A stretch of 64,000 nt of DNA, taken from assembly GCF_022763245.1 (NCBI RefSeq), contig NZ_JALEGV010000040.1:434001-498000 (forward strand). The letters are read 5' to 3'. The stretch's first letter is position 1. Every line of letters starts with the position of its first letter. The notes beneath the pieces are model-generated. The model was not told where the DNA came from. It saw only the letters and a list, made by a program, of their open reading frames with translations, and ran no database searches. Source of the stretch: Oricola sp. Lineage in GTDB: Bacteria > Pseudomonadota > Alphaproteobacteria > Rhizobiales > Rhizobiaceae. Below are positions 8,601 through 17,430 of this stretch, piece after piece. Both the position numbers and the translations under genes were made by a program.

Positions 8601-9758
8601 GTGAGGGTCACGGAGACAGGCGCCGATCCCCGCCTCGCCGGCGGCCGCCTCGTCATCGACCTTTCCGCGCTCGCTGACAATTGGCGCGATCTCGCGCAAC
8701 GCTCGGCGCCGGCGAAATGCGCCGCCGTCGTCAAGGCCGACGCTTATGGCCTCGGGATCGCCCAGGTGGTCCCCGCCCTGCTCGCGGCCGGTTGCGAAAG
8801 CTTCTTCGTCGCGCTGCCCGAAGAGGGCGTGGCCGTGCGCCGGATCGCCCAAGGGGCCGACGTCTATGTGCTGAACGGCGTCCACGCTCTGTCCGCCCCC
8901 ACCATGACGGAAGCCGGGCTGATCCCCGTCCTGGGCAGCCTCGACCAGATCGAACTCTGGGCGAAGCATTGCCGCGAACGCGGGCTGCGCAACCCCTGCG
9001 CCATCGGCGTTGACACCGGCATGAACCGGCTCGGCCTGACGGTGGACGAGGCGCTTTCCTTCCGCGAGCGCAACCTGCGCGACCACGTGATCTCGCCGAT
9101 CCTTGTGATGAGCCACCTCGCCTGCGCCGACGATCCCGGCCATGCTTTCAATGCGAAGCAACGCGAATCCTTTCAACGGGTTGCAGCCGCTTTTGACGAC
9201 ATTGATTCAAGCCTCGCCAATTCCGCTGGCATCTATCTCGGCGACGGCTTCCTCCACGACCTGACCCGGCCCGGCATCGCCCTTTACGGCGGCGCGGCCT
9301 CCGTCGACGGGACGACGCCGATGCGCCAGGTCGTCTCACTCGACGCCCGCATCGTCCAGGTCCGCCAGGCCATTAAGGGCGAGACCGTGTCTTATGGCGG
9401 CACGCAGACGCTGACGCGCGACACGACTATCGCCGTCGTCTCGGTCGGCTATGCAGACGGCTATCCGCGTTCAGGATCCGGCGCAGGCGTGCCGCTGCGC
9501 AATGCGGTTCCCGGCGGATTGTGCGGCCATATCGGAGGGGTGAAGGTTCCTCTTCTCGGCCGCGTGACGATGGATCTGACGCTCTTCGACGTGACCGACG
9601 TGCCGGAGGAGGCGCTGGAGGAGGGCTGGATCGAGCTGATCGGACCGAACATTCCTTTGGATGACGCGGCGCGCGCGGCCGGAACCATCGGCTACGAACT
9701 TCTCACCGGTCTCGGCAACCGCTATGAGCGGCGCTATCTTCAAGCCGTCGAAAGCTGA
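8601..9758 (+). CDS. alr: alanine racemase
   Basis: PLP enzyme interconverting L- and D-alanine for peptidoglycan. Signature around the PLP lysine: CAAVVKADAYGLG with the Lys at about residue 45; the C-terminal half has the VSYGGTQ segment, the RVTMDLTLFDVTD strand and the catalytic-Tyr region VSVGYADGYPR. 385 residues, normal length. The start is uncertain: GTG 8601, one base after the dnaB stop, places LAGGRLVIDLSAL near the N-terminus as usual, while ATG 8568 would overlap dnaB by 32 bases. Ends three bases before radA, so dnaB-alr-radA look co-transcribed. Confidence 0.92.
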   Translation: MRVTETGADPRLAGGRLVIDLSALADNWRDLAQRSAPAKCAAVVKADAYGLGIAQVVPALLAAGCESFFVALPEEGVAVRRIAQGADVYVLNGVHALSAPTMTEAGLIPVLGSLDQIELWAKHCRERGLRNPCAIGVDTGMNRLGLTVDEALSFRERNLRDHVISPILVMSHLACADDPGHAFNAKQRESFQRVAAAFDDIDSSLANSAGIYLGDGFLHDLTRPGIALYGGAASVDGTTPMRQVVSLDARIVQVRQAIKGETVSYGGTQTLTRDTTIAVVSVGYADGYPRSGSGAGVPLRNAVPGGLCGHIGGVKVPLLGRVTMDLTLFDVTDVPEEALEEGWIELIGPNIPLDDAARAAGTIGYELLTGLGNRYERRYLQAVES

Positions 9759-9761
9759 GAC

Positions 9762-11171
9762 TTGGCCAAGGCCCGCACACAATTCATCTGCCAGAACTGC
9801 GGTACCGTGCATGCGCGTTGGGCGGGCAAGTGCGACGCCTGTGGCGAGTGGAACACGATCGTCGAGGAGGATCCGACCGGCGGGATCGGCGGCGGACCGG
9901 GCAAGCAGGCGCGCCGCAAGGGCCGCGCGGTCACGCTGACCACGCTGTCGGGCGAGATCGAGGACGCGCCGCGCATTCTCACCGGCATCGCAGAACTCGA
10001 CCGTGTCACCGGCGGCGGCATCGTGCGCGGTTCGGCCCTTCTCGTCGGCGGCGATCCGGGTATCGGCAAGTCGACGCTCCTCATGCAGGCGGCCGCCGCG
10101 CTCGCCCGCAGGGGCCATCGCATCGTCTACGTGTCCGGCGAGGAGGCCGTCGCGCAGGTGCGGCTGCGCGCCCAGCGGCTCGGCGCGGCCGACACCGACG
10201 TGATGCTGGCCGCCGAGACCAATGTCGAGGACATCCTCGCCACGCTGACGCTCGACCAGCGGCCCGACCTGCTCATCCTCGATTCGGTTCAGACGCTGTG
10301 GACCGACGCCGCCGAATCCGCGCCCGGCACCGTGACCCAGGTCCGCGCCGCCTCGCAGGCGATGATCCGCTACGCCAAATCCACAGGCGCGGCCGTCATT
10401 CTCGTCGGCCATGTCACCAAGGAAGGCCAGATCGCCGGACCGCGCGTGGTCGAGCACATGGTCGACGGCGTGCTCTATTTCGAGGGCGAAGGCGGACACC
10501 ATTACCGCATCCTGCGCACCGTGAAGAACCGCTTCGGGCCGACCGACGAGATCGGCGTGTTCGAAATGAGTTCGGGGGGCCTGCGCGAAGTGTCCAACCC
10601 GTCGGAACTCTTTCTCGGCGAGCGCAACGAAAGCGCGCCGGGGGCTGCCGTTTTCGCGGGCATGGAAGGCACGCGGCCGGTGCTGGTGGAGATCCAGGCG
10701 CTGGTCGCCCCCTCCTCTCTCGGCACGCCGCGGCGCGCCGTCGTCGGCTGGGATTCGCCGCGCCTGTCGATGATCATCGCGGTGCTGGAGGCCCATTGCG
10801 GCATCCGCCTCGGCCAGCATGACGTCTATCTCAACGTCGCCGGCGGCTACCGCATATCCGAACCCGCCGCCGACATTGCCGTCGCGGCAGCGCTGGTCTC
10901 GTCGCTTGCCGGACTTGCCCTGCCGTCCGATTGCGTCTATTTCGGCGAGGTCAGCCTCTCGGGCGCAATCAGGCCGGTCGCACATGCAGCGCAGCGCCTG
11001 AAAGAGGCCGAAAAGCTGGGTTTCAAATCCGCAGTCATGCCGAAAGGCAGCCAAGATGTTTCCAAGGCCAGTCGGAAGAACGCGATCGAGGTTGCAGGCC
11101 TTCCTGATCTGGTTGCCCGCATTGCGGGGGGAACGATCCTGACGCGTGAACGCGACGGGGACGAAATTTGA
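9762..11171 (+). CDS. radA: DNA repair protein RadA/Sms
   Basis: Branch-migration ATPase/helicase that processes recombination intermediates. 469 residues. N-terminal four-Cys zinc finger (FICQNCG then KCDACGEW), Walker A GGDPGIGKSTLLMQ (about residues 97-110), the RadA-specific KNRFG motif (VKNRFGPTDEIG, about 252) and a C-terminal Lon-protease-like domain containing DVYLNVAGGYR. The start codon is TTG 9762, chosen because MAKARTQFICQNCG is the family's usual N-terminus and no ATG exists nearby. Confidence 0.96.
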   Translation: MAKARTQFICQNCGTVHARWAGKCDACGEWNTIVEEDPTGGIGGGPGKQARRKGRAVTLTTLSGEIEDAPRILTGIAELDRVTGGGIVRGSALLVGGDPGIGKSTLLMQAAAALARRGHRIVYVSGEEAVAQVRLRAQRLGAADTDVMLAAETNVEDILATLTLDQRPDLLILDSVQTLWTDAAESAPGTVTQVRAASQAMIRYAKSTGAAVILVGHVTKEGQIAGPRVVEHMVDGVLYFEGEGGHHYRILRTVKNRFGPTDEIGVFEMSSGGLREVSNPSELFLGERNESAPGAAVFAGMEGTRPVLVEIQALVAPSSLGTPRRAVVGWDSPRLSMIIAVLEAHCGIRLGQHDVYLNVAGGYRISEPAADIAVAAALVSSLAGLALPSDCVYFGEVSLSGAIRPVAHAAQRLKEAEKLGFKSAVMPKGSQDVSKASRKNAIEVAGLPDLVARIAGGTILTRERDGDEI

Positions 11172-11248
11172 GTGGCGCATACGCGCCGGGGGACGAAAAC
11201 CGCAGGCGATGATAGTGTTGAGCACGCCTTGTTCGGAGACAAATTTCC

Positions 11249-11776
11249 ATGCCTATCACCCTGCTTGACGGCCTCTTGCTGGGTCTCACTCTCGTTTCGG
11301 CGGTTCTCGCGATGGTGCGCGGCCTGTCCCGGGAGTTGCTCTCGATCATTTCCTGGGGCCTCGCCGCGGTCGTCGCCTTCCTGTTCTACAAGCAGGCGGC
11401 GCCCTATGTTCAGCCTTACGTCGATCACCAGCTCATCGCGCAACTGGTCGCCGGCGGCCTGATCTTCCTGGTCGCGCTGATGATCGTGACGGTGTTCACG
11501 ATGCGCATCGCAGACCTGATCATCGACAGCCGGATCGGGCCGCTCGACCGCACGCTCGGTTTCGTGTTCGGCGCGCTGCGCGGCATTCTGATCGCGGCGG
11601 TGGCGGTGTGGTTCCTCGGCATCTTCCTTGGCGAGAAGCACATCGCCTGGATCGACGAAGCCAAGTCGAAGCCGTTCCTGGATTCGCTGGCGCAAAGCCT
11701 GGTCAACATGCTGCCCGAGGATCTCGACAGCATTCTGCCCGGAGAAGCCGAGACGACGGACGGCACTGAGACATGA
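11249..11776 (+). CDS. cvpA: CvpA family membrane protein
   Basis: 175-residue inner-membrane protein with four hydrophobic helices in the first ~125 residues (LDGLLLGLTLVSAVLA at the N-terminus, VRGLSRELLSIISWG after the first helix) and a hydrophilic acidic tail. Family members are needed for colicin V production and envelope stress tolerance; the molecular role is unresolved. The gene has a good ribosome site (GGAGACAAATTTCC) and its stop overlaps the purF start by four bases (ATGA), the widely conserved cvpA-purF arrangement. Confidence 0.9.
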   Translation: MPITLLDGLLLGLTLVSAVLAMVRGLSRELLSIISWGLAAVVAFLFYKQAAPYVQPYVDHQLIAQLVAGGLIFLVALMIVTVFTMRIADLIIDSRIGPLDRTLGFVFGALRGILIAAVAVWFLGIFLGEKHIAWIDEAKSKPFLDSLAQSLVNMLPEDLDSILPGEAETTDGTET

Positions 11777-13236
11777 CGACAATGACGGCGGAAGCCGACG
11801 AAGCAGCGGATCATTTCCACGACGAATGCGGCGTGTTCGGCATTTTCGGTCGGTCTGACGCCGCCTCCTTCGTCGCGCTCGGCCTGCACGCCCTGCAGCA
11901 TCGCGGCCAGGACGCGGCCGGCATCGTCACTTTCGACGGGTCGCAGTTCCACGCCGAACGCCATGTCGGCCTGATCGGCGACAATTTCACCAAGGCTTCG
12001 GTCATCGCCCGCCTCGACGGCGACCGCGCGATCGGCCACACCCGCTATCCGACGACCGGCGACACGGGCCTGCGCAACGTGCAGCCCTTCTTCGCCGAAC
12101 TGGAATCGGGCGGGCTGGCGCTGGCGCATAACGGCAACGTCACCAACGCGATGACGGTGCAGCGCGAATTGCAGCGCTCCGGCGCGATCTTCTCCTCGAC
12201 CTCCGACACGGAAACGCTGCTCCACCTCGTCGCGGTCAGCCCGGAAAAGGACCTGCTGGCGAAGTTCATCGACGCGGTGAAGAAGCTGGAAGGCGCCTAT
12301 TCCTTCGTCGCCCTGTCGTCCAAGAAGATGATCGGCTGCCGCGACCCGCAGGGCATTCGCCCGCTCGTCCTCGGCGATCTCGACGGCTCCTGGATCCTCG
12401 CGTCCGAGACCTGCGCGCTCGACATCATGGGCGCGCGCTATGTGCGCGACGTGAAGCCGGGCGAAGTGGTGGTGGTGACCGACAAGGGCATCACGAGCCA
12501 TTTCCCCTTCGAGCCGCAGAAACCGCGCTTCTGCGTCTTCGAGTATGTCTATTTCGCCCGCCCCGATTCCTACATCGAAGGCCGCAACGTCTATGAGGCG
12601 CGCAAGCAGATCGGCGTGGAACTGGCCAGGGAAAACGCGGTCGACGCCGACATCGTCGTGCCGGTTCCCGATTCCGGCGTGCCAGCCGCGATCGGCTATG
12701 CGCAGCAGGCGGGCCTTCCGTTCGAATTGGGCATCATCCGCAACCACTATGTCGGCCGCACCTTCATCCAGCCCACCGATGCGATCCGTCACATGGGCGT
12801 CAAGCTGAAGCACAACGCGAACCGGCACTATATCGAGGGCAAGCGCGTGATCCTGGTGGACGATTCCATCGTCCGCGGCACGACCAGCCAGAAGATCGTG
12901 CAGATGGTGCGCGAGGCCGGCGCCAAGGAGGTGCACATGCGCATCGCCTCCCCGCCGACCGTCTCGTCCTGCTATTACGGCGTCAACACGCCGGAGACCA
13001 ACAAGCTGCTTGCCTCGCGGATGAGCGTCCAGGACATGGCGGAGTTCATTCGCGTCGATTCGCTGGGCTTCCTGTCGATCGACGGCCTCTATCGCGCCGT
13101 CGGCGAAGCCGCGCGCGACGAAGAACAGCCGCAATTCTGCGACGCATGCTTCACCGGCGCCTATCCGACCCGCCTGCTCGACCGCGACGGCGCCGACAAT
13201 GTCCGCCAGCTCTCCATCCTCGCCGGCGGCAACTGA
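11773..13236 (+). CDS. purF: amidophosphoribosyltransferase
   Basis: First committed enzyme of purine synthesis: PRPP plus glutamine to phosphoribosylamine. 487 residues. The Ntn-hydrolase nucleophile is Cys19 in DECGVFGIFG, so an 18-residue propeptide must be removed, as in the B. subtilis-type enzyme. The PRPP loop is seen as VILVDDSIVRGTT (about 358-370). Cysteines in FCVFEYVYF, SSCYYG and CDACFTGAYPT correspond to the four ligands of the Fe4S4 cluster of that enzyme class. Translationally coupled to cvpA. Confidence 0.96.
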   Translation: MTTMTAEADEAADHFHDECGVFGIFGRSDAASFVALGLHALQHRGQDAAGIVTFDGSQFHAERHVGLIGDNFTKASVIARLDGDRAIGHTRYPTTGDTGLRNVQPFFAELESGGLALAHNGNVTNAMTVQRELQRSGAIFSSTSDTETLLHLVAVSPEKDLLAKFIDAVKKLEGAYSFVALSSKKMIGCRDPQGIRPLVLGDLDGSWILASETCALDIMGARYVRDVKPGEVVVVTDKGITSHFPFEPQKPRFCVFEYVYFARPDSYIEGRNVYEARKQIGVELARENAVDADIVVPVPDSGVPAAIGYAQQAGLPFELGIIRNHYVGRTFIQPTDAIRHMGVKLKHNANRHYIEGKRVILVDDSIVRGTTSQKIVQMVREAGAKEVHMRIASPPTVSSCYYGVNTPETNKLLASRMSVQDMAEFIRVDSLGFLSIDGLYRAVGEAARDEEQPQFCDACFTGAYPTRLLDRDGADNVRQLSILAGGN

Positions 13237-13259
13237 CCCTTCTTGACGCGAGACGACCC

Positions 13260-14006
13260 ATGGACATGAAACCCGACCTGACCGGCCGCCTGGCCCTGGT
13301 GACCGGCGCGTCGCGCGGCATCGGCCGCGAAATCGCGCTGCAGATGGCCGGCCTCGGCGCGCATGTGATTGCGGTCGCGCGCACCACCGGCGGCCTGGAA
13401 GAGCTCGACGACGAGATCCGCGCGGCCGGCGGTCAATCCACCCTTGTCCCGCTCGACGTGACCGACATGGAAGGCCTCGATCGGCTGGGCGGCGTGATCG
13501 ACGAGCGCTGGGGCAGGCTCGACATCCTCGTCGCCAATGCCGCCATTCTCGGCCCGGTCTCGCCGGTGGGCCACGTCAAGGCGAAGGATTTCGAGCAGGT
13601 GATGGCGATCAACGTCACCGCGACCTGGCGGCTGATGCGCACGACCGACCCGTTGCTGCGCAAGTCGGATGCCGGGCGGGCGATCCTGATGTCGTCGGGC
13701 GTCGCGCATAGCTGCAAGCCCTTCTGGGGGCCCTACGCCACGTCCAAGGCGGCCGTCGAAGCGCTCGGACGCGTCTGGGCCGCCGAGATGGTCAACACCC
13801 CGCTGCGCATCAACAGCGTGAACCCCGGCGCGACACGCACGCGCATGCGCGCCCAGGCGATGCCGGGCGAAGACCCGCAGACCCTGCCGAGCGCGGCCGA
13901 AGTGGCGTCGAAGATCGTCCCGCTGGCCGGCGCCGGGATCACCCAGACGGGCATGCTCTGGGACGTGCCGTTGCAGAAATGGCTGGAATACCGCTCGCCC
14001 GAGTGA
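13260..14006 (+). CDS. short-chain dehydrogenase/reductase
   Basis: 248-residue classical SDR, NAD(P)-dependent, cytoplasmic. N-terminal cofactor motif TGASRGIG (residues 17-24), NAA-type segment VANAAILG (about 90), and catalytic YATSK (about 160-164) preceded by the active-site Ser in MSSGVAH. A longer in-frame reading overlaps purF and is not needed; ATG 13260 lies 23 bases after purF. The same neighbour is common in rhizobia downstream of purF. Substrate unknown. Confidence 0.9.
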   Translation: MDMKPDLTGRLALVTGASRGIGREIALQMAGLGAHVIAVARTTGGLEELDDEIRAAGGQSTLVPLDVTDMEGLDRLGGVIDERWGRLDILVANAAILGPVSPVGHVKAKDFEQVMAINVTATWRLMRTTDPLLRKSDAGRAILMSSGVAHSCKPFWGPYATSKAAVEALGRVWAAEMVNTPLRINSVNPGATRTRMRAQAMPGEDPQTLPSAAEVASKIVPLAGAGITQTGMLWDVPLQKWLEYRSPE

Positions 14007-14030
14007 TCGGCGCGGCGCGCCCCTGCCCTC

Positions 14031-14495
14031 TCAGGTCAGCGGGATAGGCCGCTGCTCCTCGATCGCCTCCATCGCGAAGAAGGAGGTGACCGTTTCCAGC
14101 TCGATATCCTCTATCAGGCGCTTGTAGACCTCGTCATATCCGGCCATGTCGCGCGTCACGATCTTGAGCAGGTAATCGTACTCGCCGCCGATCCGGTAAA
14201 AATCCACCACGTCGGGAATGGCCGACACGTGCAGGCGGAATTTCTTCAGCCATTCGGCCGAATGGTGACGGGTCTTGATCATCGAAAAGACCACCAGCCC
14301 GGCGCCGAGACGGGTGCGATCCAGGATCACCGTGCGGCCCTTGATGACGCCGGACGCCTCCAGAATCTTGAGCCGCCGCCAGCATGCATTCTGCGACAAA
14401 CCCACCTTGTCGCTCAGGCTGCGCTGGGACTGTGCGGAATCCTTCTGCAGCTCCTCCAGAATGCGCCAATCGAAATGATCGAATTTCATCTCCAT
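14031..14495 (-). CDS. Lrp/AsnC family transcriptional regulator
   Basis: 154 residues: N-terminal winged helix (FDWRILEELQKDSAQSQ then LSDKVGLSQNACWRRLKIL) and a C-terminal RAM ligand-binding domain (GGEYDYLLKIVTRDM). These regulators usually sense an amino acid or related small molecule and control the divergent catabolic or export genes. It is divergent from the aminotransferase at 14605 with a 109-base AT-enriched spacer, so that operon is its most likely target. A second in-frame ATG two codons downstream is an equally possible start. Confidence 0.93.
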   Translation of the reverse strand: MEMKFDHFDWRILEELQKDSAQSQRSLSDKVGLSQNACWRRLKILEASGVIKGRTVILDRTRLGAGLVVFSMIKTRHHSAEWLKKFRLHVSAIPDVVDFYRIGGEYDYLLKIVTRDMAGYDEVYKRLIEDIELETVTSFFAMEAIEEQRPIPLT

Positions 14496-14604
14496 ATTTC
14501 GATCATCTGATAGAAAATTCGTTTCCGCAAGGTGTATTTCTGTGAAGAATTCGCCTCGAAACGTGTCACACTTTGCTTCAGAAAGGCCACCCCACGGAGA
14601 GACA
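14496..14604. promoter_or_regulatory. divergent control region between lrp-type gene and the 14.6-25 kb operon
   Basis: This spacer is clearly less GC-rich than the flanking genes, especially 14496-14555, which contains ATATTTCGATCATCTGAT and a GAAAATTCG...GAAGAATTCG partial repeat. Lrp-type regulators prefer AT-rich, loosely palindromic DNA, so operators are expected here. I see no clean -35/-10 pair on either strand. A ribosome site GGAGAGAC precedes ATG 14605. Confidence 0.4.
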
Positions 14605-16068
14605 ATGTCCGCCCTCGACGATTTCGCCCGATCCCTTCAGCGCCCCGACATTCGGGACTGGATTCGCGGCGGCCTGATTGGCGACGATGTGGTGCTCGAC
14701 GGGCCTTACGACAAGACCCCGCTCATCTATGCGGACTACGTTGCCTCCGGCCGTGCGCTGGCCCAGGTCGAGGACTTCATCCGCGACCGTGTCCTGCCCT
14801 TTTACGCCAACAGCCACACCCGCGCGTCCTTCTGCGGCGGCTACACGACGGAATTGCGCGAGGCTGCCCGCGCCGAGATCGGCCGAATCACCGGCGCCGA
14901 CACGGAAAGCAGCGTAATCTTCACCGGTTCCGGCTCGACGGCGGGGATCAACCGCATCGTCGGCCTGCTCGACCTGCAGGCGATGGCGCGCGAAGGCCGC
15001 CGCGCCGTCGTGCTGGTCGGGCCCTACGAACATCATTCCAACCTGCTGCCCTGGCGCGAGAGCGGCGTCGAGACGATCGAGATTCCCGAAGGCTCCGAGG
15101 GCGGGCCGGACATGCAGGCGCTCGAGGCAGCACTGGTCGCCGCGCGCGACGCCGAGCTGATCGTCGGCGCCTTTTCCGCCGCCTCCAACGTCACCGGCAT
15201 CATCAGCGACGTCGATGCCGTCACGCGCATGCTGAAACGCCACGGCGCTCTGGCGATCTGGGATTACGGCTGCGCCGCGCCCTACACGCCCGTCGAGATG
15301 AAGGCCGGCACGGACGCCGCGAAGGACGCGATCGTCTTTTCCACCCACAAGTTTCCTGGCGGTCCCGGTGCGTCCGGCATCACGGTGATTCGCCAGGCCA
15401 TCGTTCGGCGCACGACGCCGACGATCCCCGGGGGCGGCACGGTCTCCTTTGTGTCGCCCTGGGGCCACGTCTATTCCAGCGATCTCGCCGACCGCGAGGA
15501 AGGCGGCACGCCCAACGTCACCGGCGACATCCGCGCCGCGCTCGTGCTGCTGGTCAAGGAAGCGCTCGGGCAGGAGTGGCTGACGGAGCGCCAGCGGGAG
15601 TTGCGCGAACGGGCACTGGCCGTCTGGTCGCGCAATCCGCGCATCGAACTCCTCGGCAACACCCATCCGCATGACGCGCTGCCGATCTTCTCCTTCCGCA
15701 TTCACGACGCGGCCGGCGAGCTGGTGCATCACCAGTTTTTCACCCGGCTCCTGAGCGACGTGCACGGGGTGCAGGCGCGCGGCGGCTGCGCCTGCGCCGG
15801 GTCTTACGCGCATCACCTTCTCGGCCTGGGCAAGCACGAGTCCGACGAAACCTTCGCCGCCCTAAGGGAAGGTCGCGAAACCGAGAAGCCGGGCTGGGTC
15901 CGGCTCAACCTTTCGGCTTTGATGAGCGACGAAAAGGTTGATATCATCATCGCGGCTGTGGACAAACTCGCCTTCGAAGCTCCAGATTATCTCTCCGATT
16001 ATCAAGTTGACCCGAACACCGCGCGTTTCTCCCCCCTGGACCCGCCGAAGGAAAGCCTTGCGTCTTGA
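14605..16068 (+). CDS. class V aminotransferase-fold PLP enzyme (cysteine-desulfurase-like)
   Basis: 487-residue fold-type I PLP enzyme. The PLP lysine is in VFSTHKFPGGPGASG (Lys about 249); upstream are GSGSTAGINR (phosphate-binding) and HHSNLLPWRE, downstream the RGGCACAGSYAHHLLG segment that occupies the position of the catalytic-Cys loop of SufS/CsdB-type desulfurases. It is longer than SufS (~410). The reaction could be desulfurase, lyase or transamination; the sequence does not decide. ATG 14605 is preferred over the upstream ATG 14542 because of its ribosome site. First gene of an operon whose next member starts within its stop codon. Confidence 0.85.
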   Translation: MSALDDFARSLQRPDIRDWIRGGLIGDDVVLDGPYDKTPLIYADYVASGRALAQVEDFIRDRVLPFYANSHTRASFCGGYTTELREAARAEIGRITGADTESSVIFTGSGSTAGINRIVGLLDLQAMAREGRRAVVLVGPYEHHSNLLPWRESGVETIEIPEGSEGGPDMQALEAALVAARDAELIVGAFSAASNVTGIISDVDAVTRMLKRHGALAIWDYGCAAPYTPVEMKAGTDAAKDAIVFSTHKFPGGPGASGITVIRQAIVRRTTPTIPGGGTVSFVSPWGHVYSSDLADREEGGTPNVTGDIRAALVLLVKEALGQEWLTERQRELRERALAVWSRNPRIELLGNTHPHDALPIFSFRIHDAAGELVHHQFFTRLLSDVHGVQARGGCACAGSYAHHLLGLGKHESDETFAALREGRETEKPGWVRLNLSALMSDEKVDIIIAAVDKLAFEAPDYLSDYQVDPNTARFSPLDPPKESLAS

Positions 16069-17396
16069 GTAGCCCGCTCGCAAATCCCGCATTTCGAACG
16101 CTTTTTGCCGCGCAAATCTGCTCACTGGTAGCCGTCGGGCTGCTCACGGTCGCCCTTTCGCTGACCGCCTACGATCTCGGCGGAGACGCCGCCGGCGGAC
16201 GCATCCTCGGCTTCCTGCTGGCGCTGAAGATGGTCGCCTATGTCGGCCTTGCCCCCTTTGCGGAGACGCTTCTGGCGAATCGCCCGCGCCGGCCGGTCAT
16301 GGTTGCGCTCGATCTCAGCCGGCTCGCTCTGCTCCTGCCGATGGCGCTGGTGACCCAGACCTGGCAGATCGCCGCCTTGGCCTTCGCCTTCTTCGCCGTA
16401 TCCTCCGCCTTCACCCCGCTCTTCCAGTCGGTCATTCCGGACCTGCTCCCGGAAGAGGAAACCTATTCGCGGGCGCTCGCCTATTCGCGTATCGCCTACA
16501 CGCTGGAATCGATCCTGAGCCCGGTGATCGCGGGCGTGGTGCTGCGCTTCGTCGCCTCCGACGAATTGTTCTACTGCGCCGCCCTGGCCTTTCTCGGCTC
16601 CGTCGCCGCGCTCCTGGCGACACGGTTTCCGGTGGCCGACATCCTGGCCCGCAAGGGGCCTTTCCTGCGCCGGGCGATGCGCGGCCTGTCGATCTACCGC
16701 CACACGCCACGGCTGCGCGGCCTGTTCCTCCTGAACTTCGCGCTGTCGCTCAGCATGGCCTGGGTGCTCGTCAACACCGTCGTCTTCGCCGGCCAGCGGC
16801 TGGGCGACGCCGAGCATTACTATCCGATCCTGATGGCCTTCTACGGCGTCGGGGCGGCGGCCGGCGCGCTGCTCGTGCCGCGTCTCGTCAAGCGCATGCA
16901 GGAGCGCCGGGTGATGTTCGCCGGCGCGGTCGGCTTTGCCGCCATCGGTGTGCTCATCGTGCTGCCGCTCCACCTCGTCGCGCTCGCCGTGATGTGGACG
17001 GGCTTCGGGCTCGCCTCTTCGCTGGTGCTGACACCCGGCGGCCTCGTCCTTGCCCGTTCGGCCAATCGTGAGGATCGCCCGGCGGTGTTCGCCGCGCAGT
17101 TCTCGCTGTCGCATGCCGGCTGGCTGGTCGCCTACCCGCTGGCCGGCTGGCTCGCTTCATGGGTCTCGCTCGAGACGGCGCTGGTGATGCTCGCCGCGCT
17201 TGGCTCGATCACGGCCGTCTTCGCCATGCGCGTGTGGCCGGCCGACGATCCGCTGGAGCGCGTCCATGCGCATCCGGAATTGCCGGACGACCACCCGCAT
17301 CTCAACGACGAACCCTCGGAAGGATCGAGCCACAAACACCGTCATGCCTACCGCATCGACGACCTTCACCCCCACTGGCCCGGATCACCGGCCTGA
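16065..17396 (+). CDS. MFS transporter with His-rich C-terminal tail
   Basis: 443 residues with about eleven or twelve transmembrane helices, most similar in layout to enterobactin-exporter/macrolide-efflux-like MFS permeases (NPAFRTLFAAQICSLVAVG start). The start is a TTG that overlaps the preceding stop (TTGA); no ATG is available. The last ~45 residues are hydrophilic and carry about ten His within acidic sequence (HAHPELPDDHPHL and HKHRHAYRIDDLHPH), a likely cytoplasmic metal-binding tail unusual for this family. In context it probably exports, or balances, a product of the surrounding pathway. Confidence 0.85.
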   Translation: MSSPLANPAFRTLFAAQICSLVAVGLLTVALSLTAYDLGGDAAGGRILGFLLALKMVAYVGLAPFAETLLANRPRRPVMVALDLSRLALLLPMALVTQTWQIAALAFAFFAVSSAFTPLFQSVIPDLLPEEETYSRALAYSRIAYTLESILSPVIAGVVLRFVASDELFYCAALAFLGSVAALLATRFPVADILARKGPFLRRAMRGLSIYRHTPRLRGLFLLNFALSLSMAWVLVNTVVFAGQRLGDAEHYYPILMAFYGVGAAAGALLVPRLVKRMQERRVMFAGAVGFAAIGVLIVLPLHLVALAVMWTGFGLASSLVLTPGGLVLARSANREDRPAVFAAQFSLSHAGWLVAYPLAGWLASWVSLETALVMLAALGSITAVFAMRVWPADDPLERVHAHPELPDDHPHLNDEPSEGSSHKHRHAYRIDDLHPHWPGSPA

Positions 17397-17430
17397 CACG
17401 AACCGAACGAAGAATTCCAGGATGCCAACC

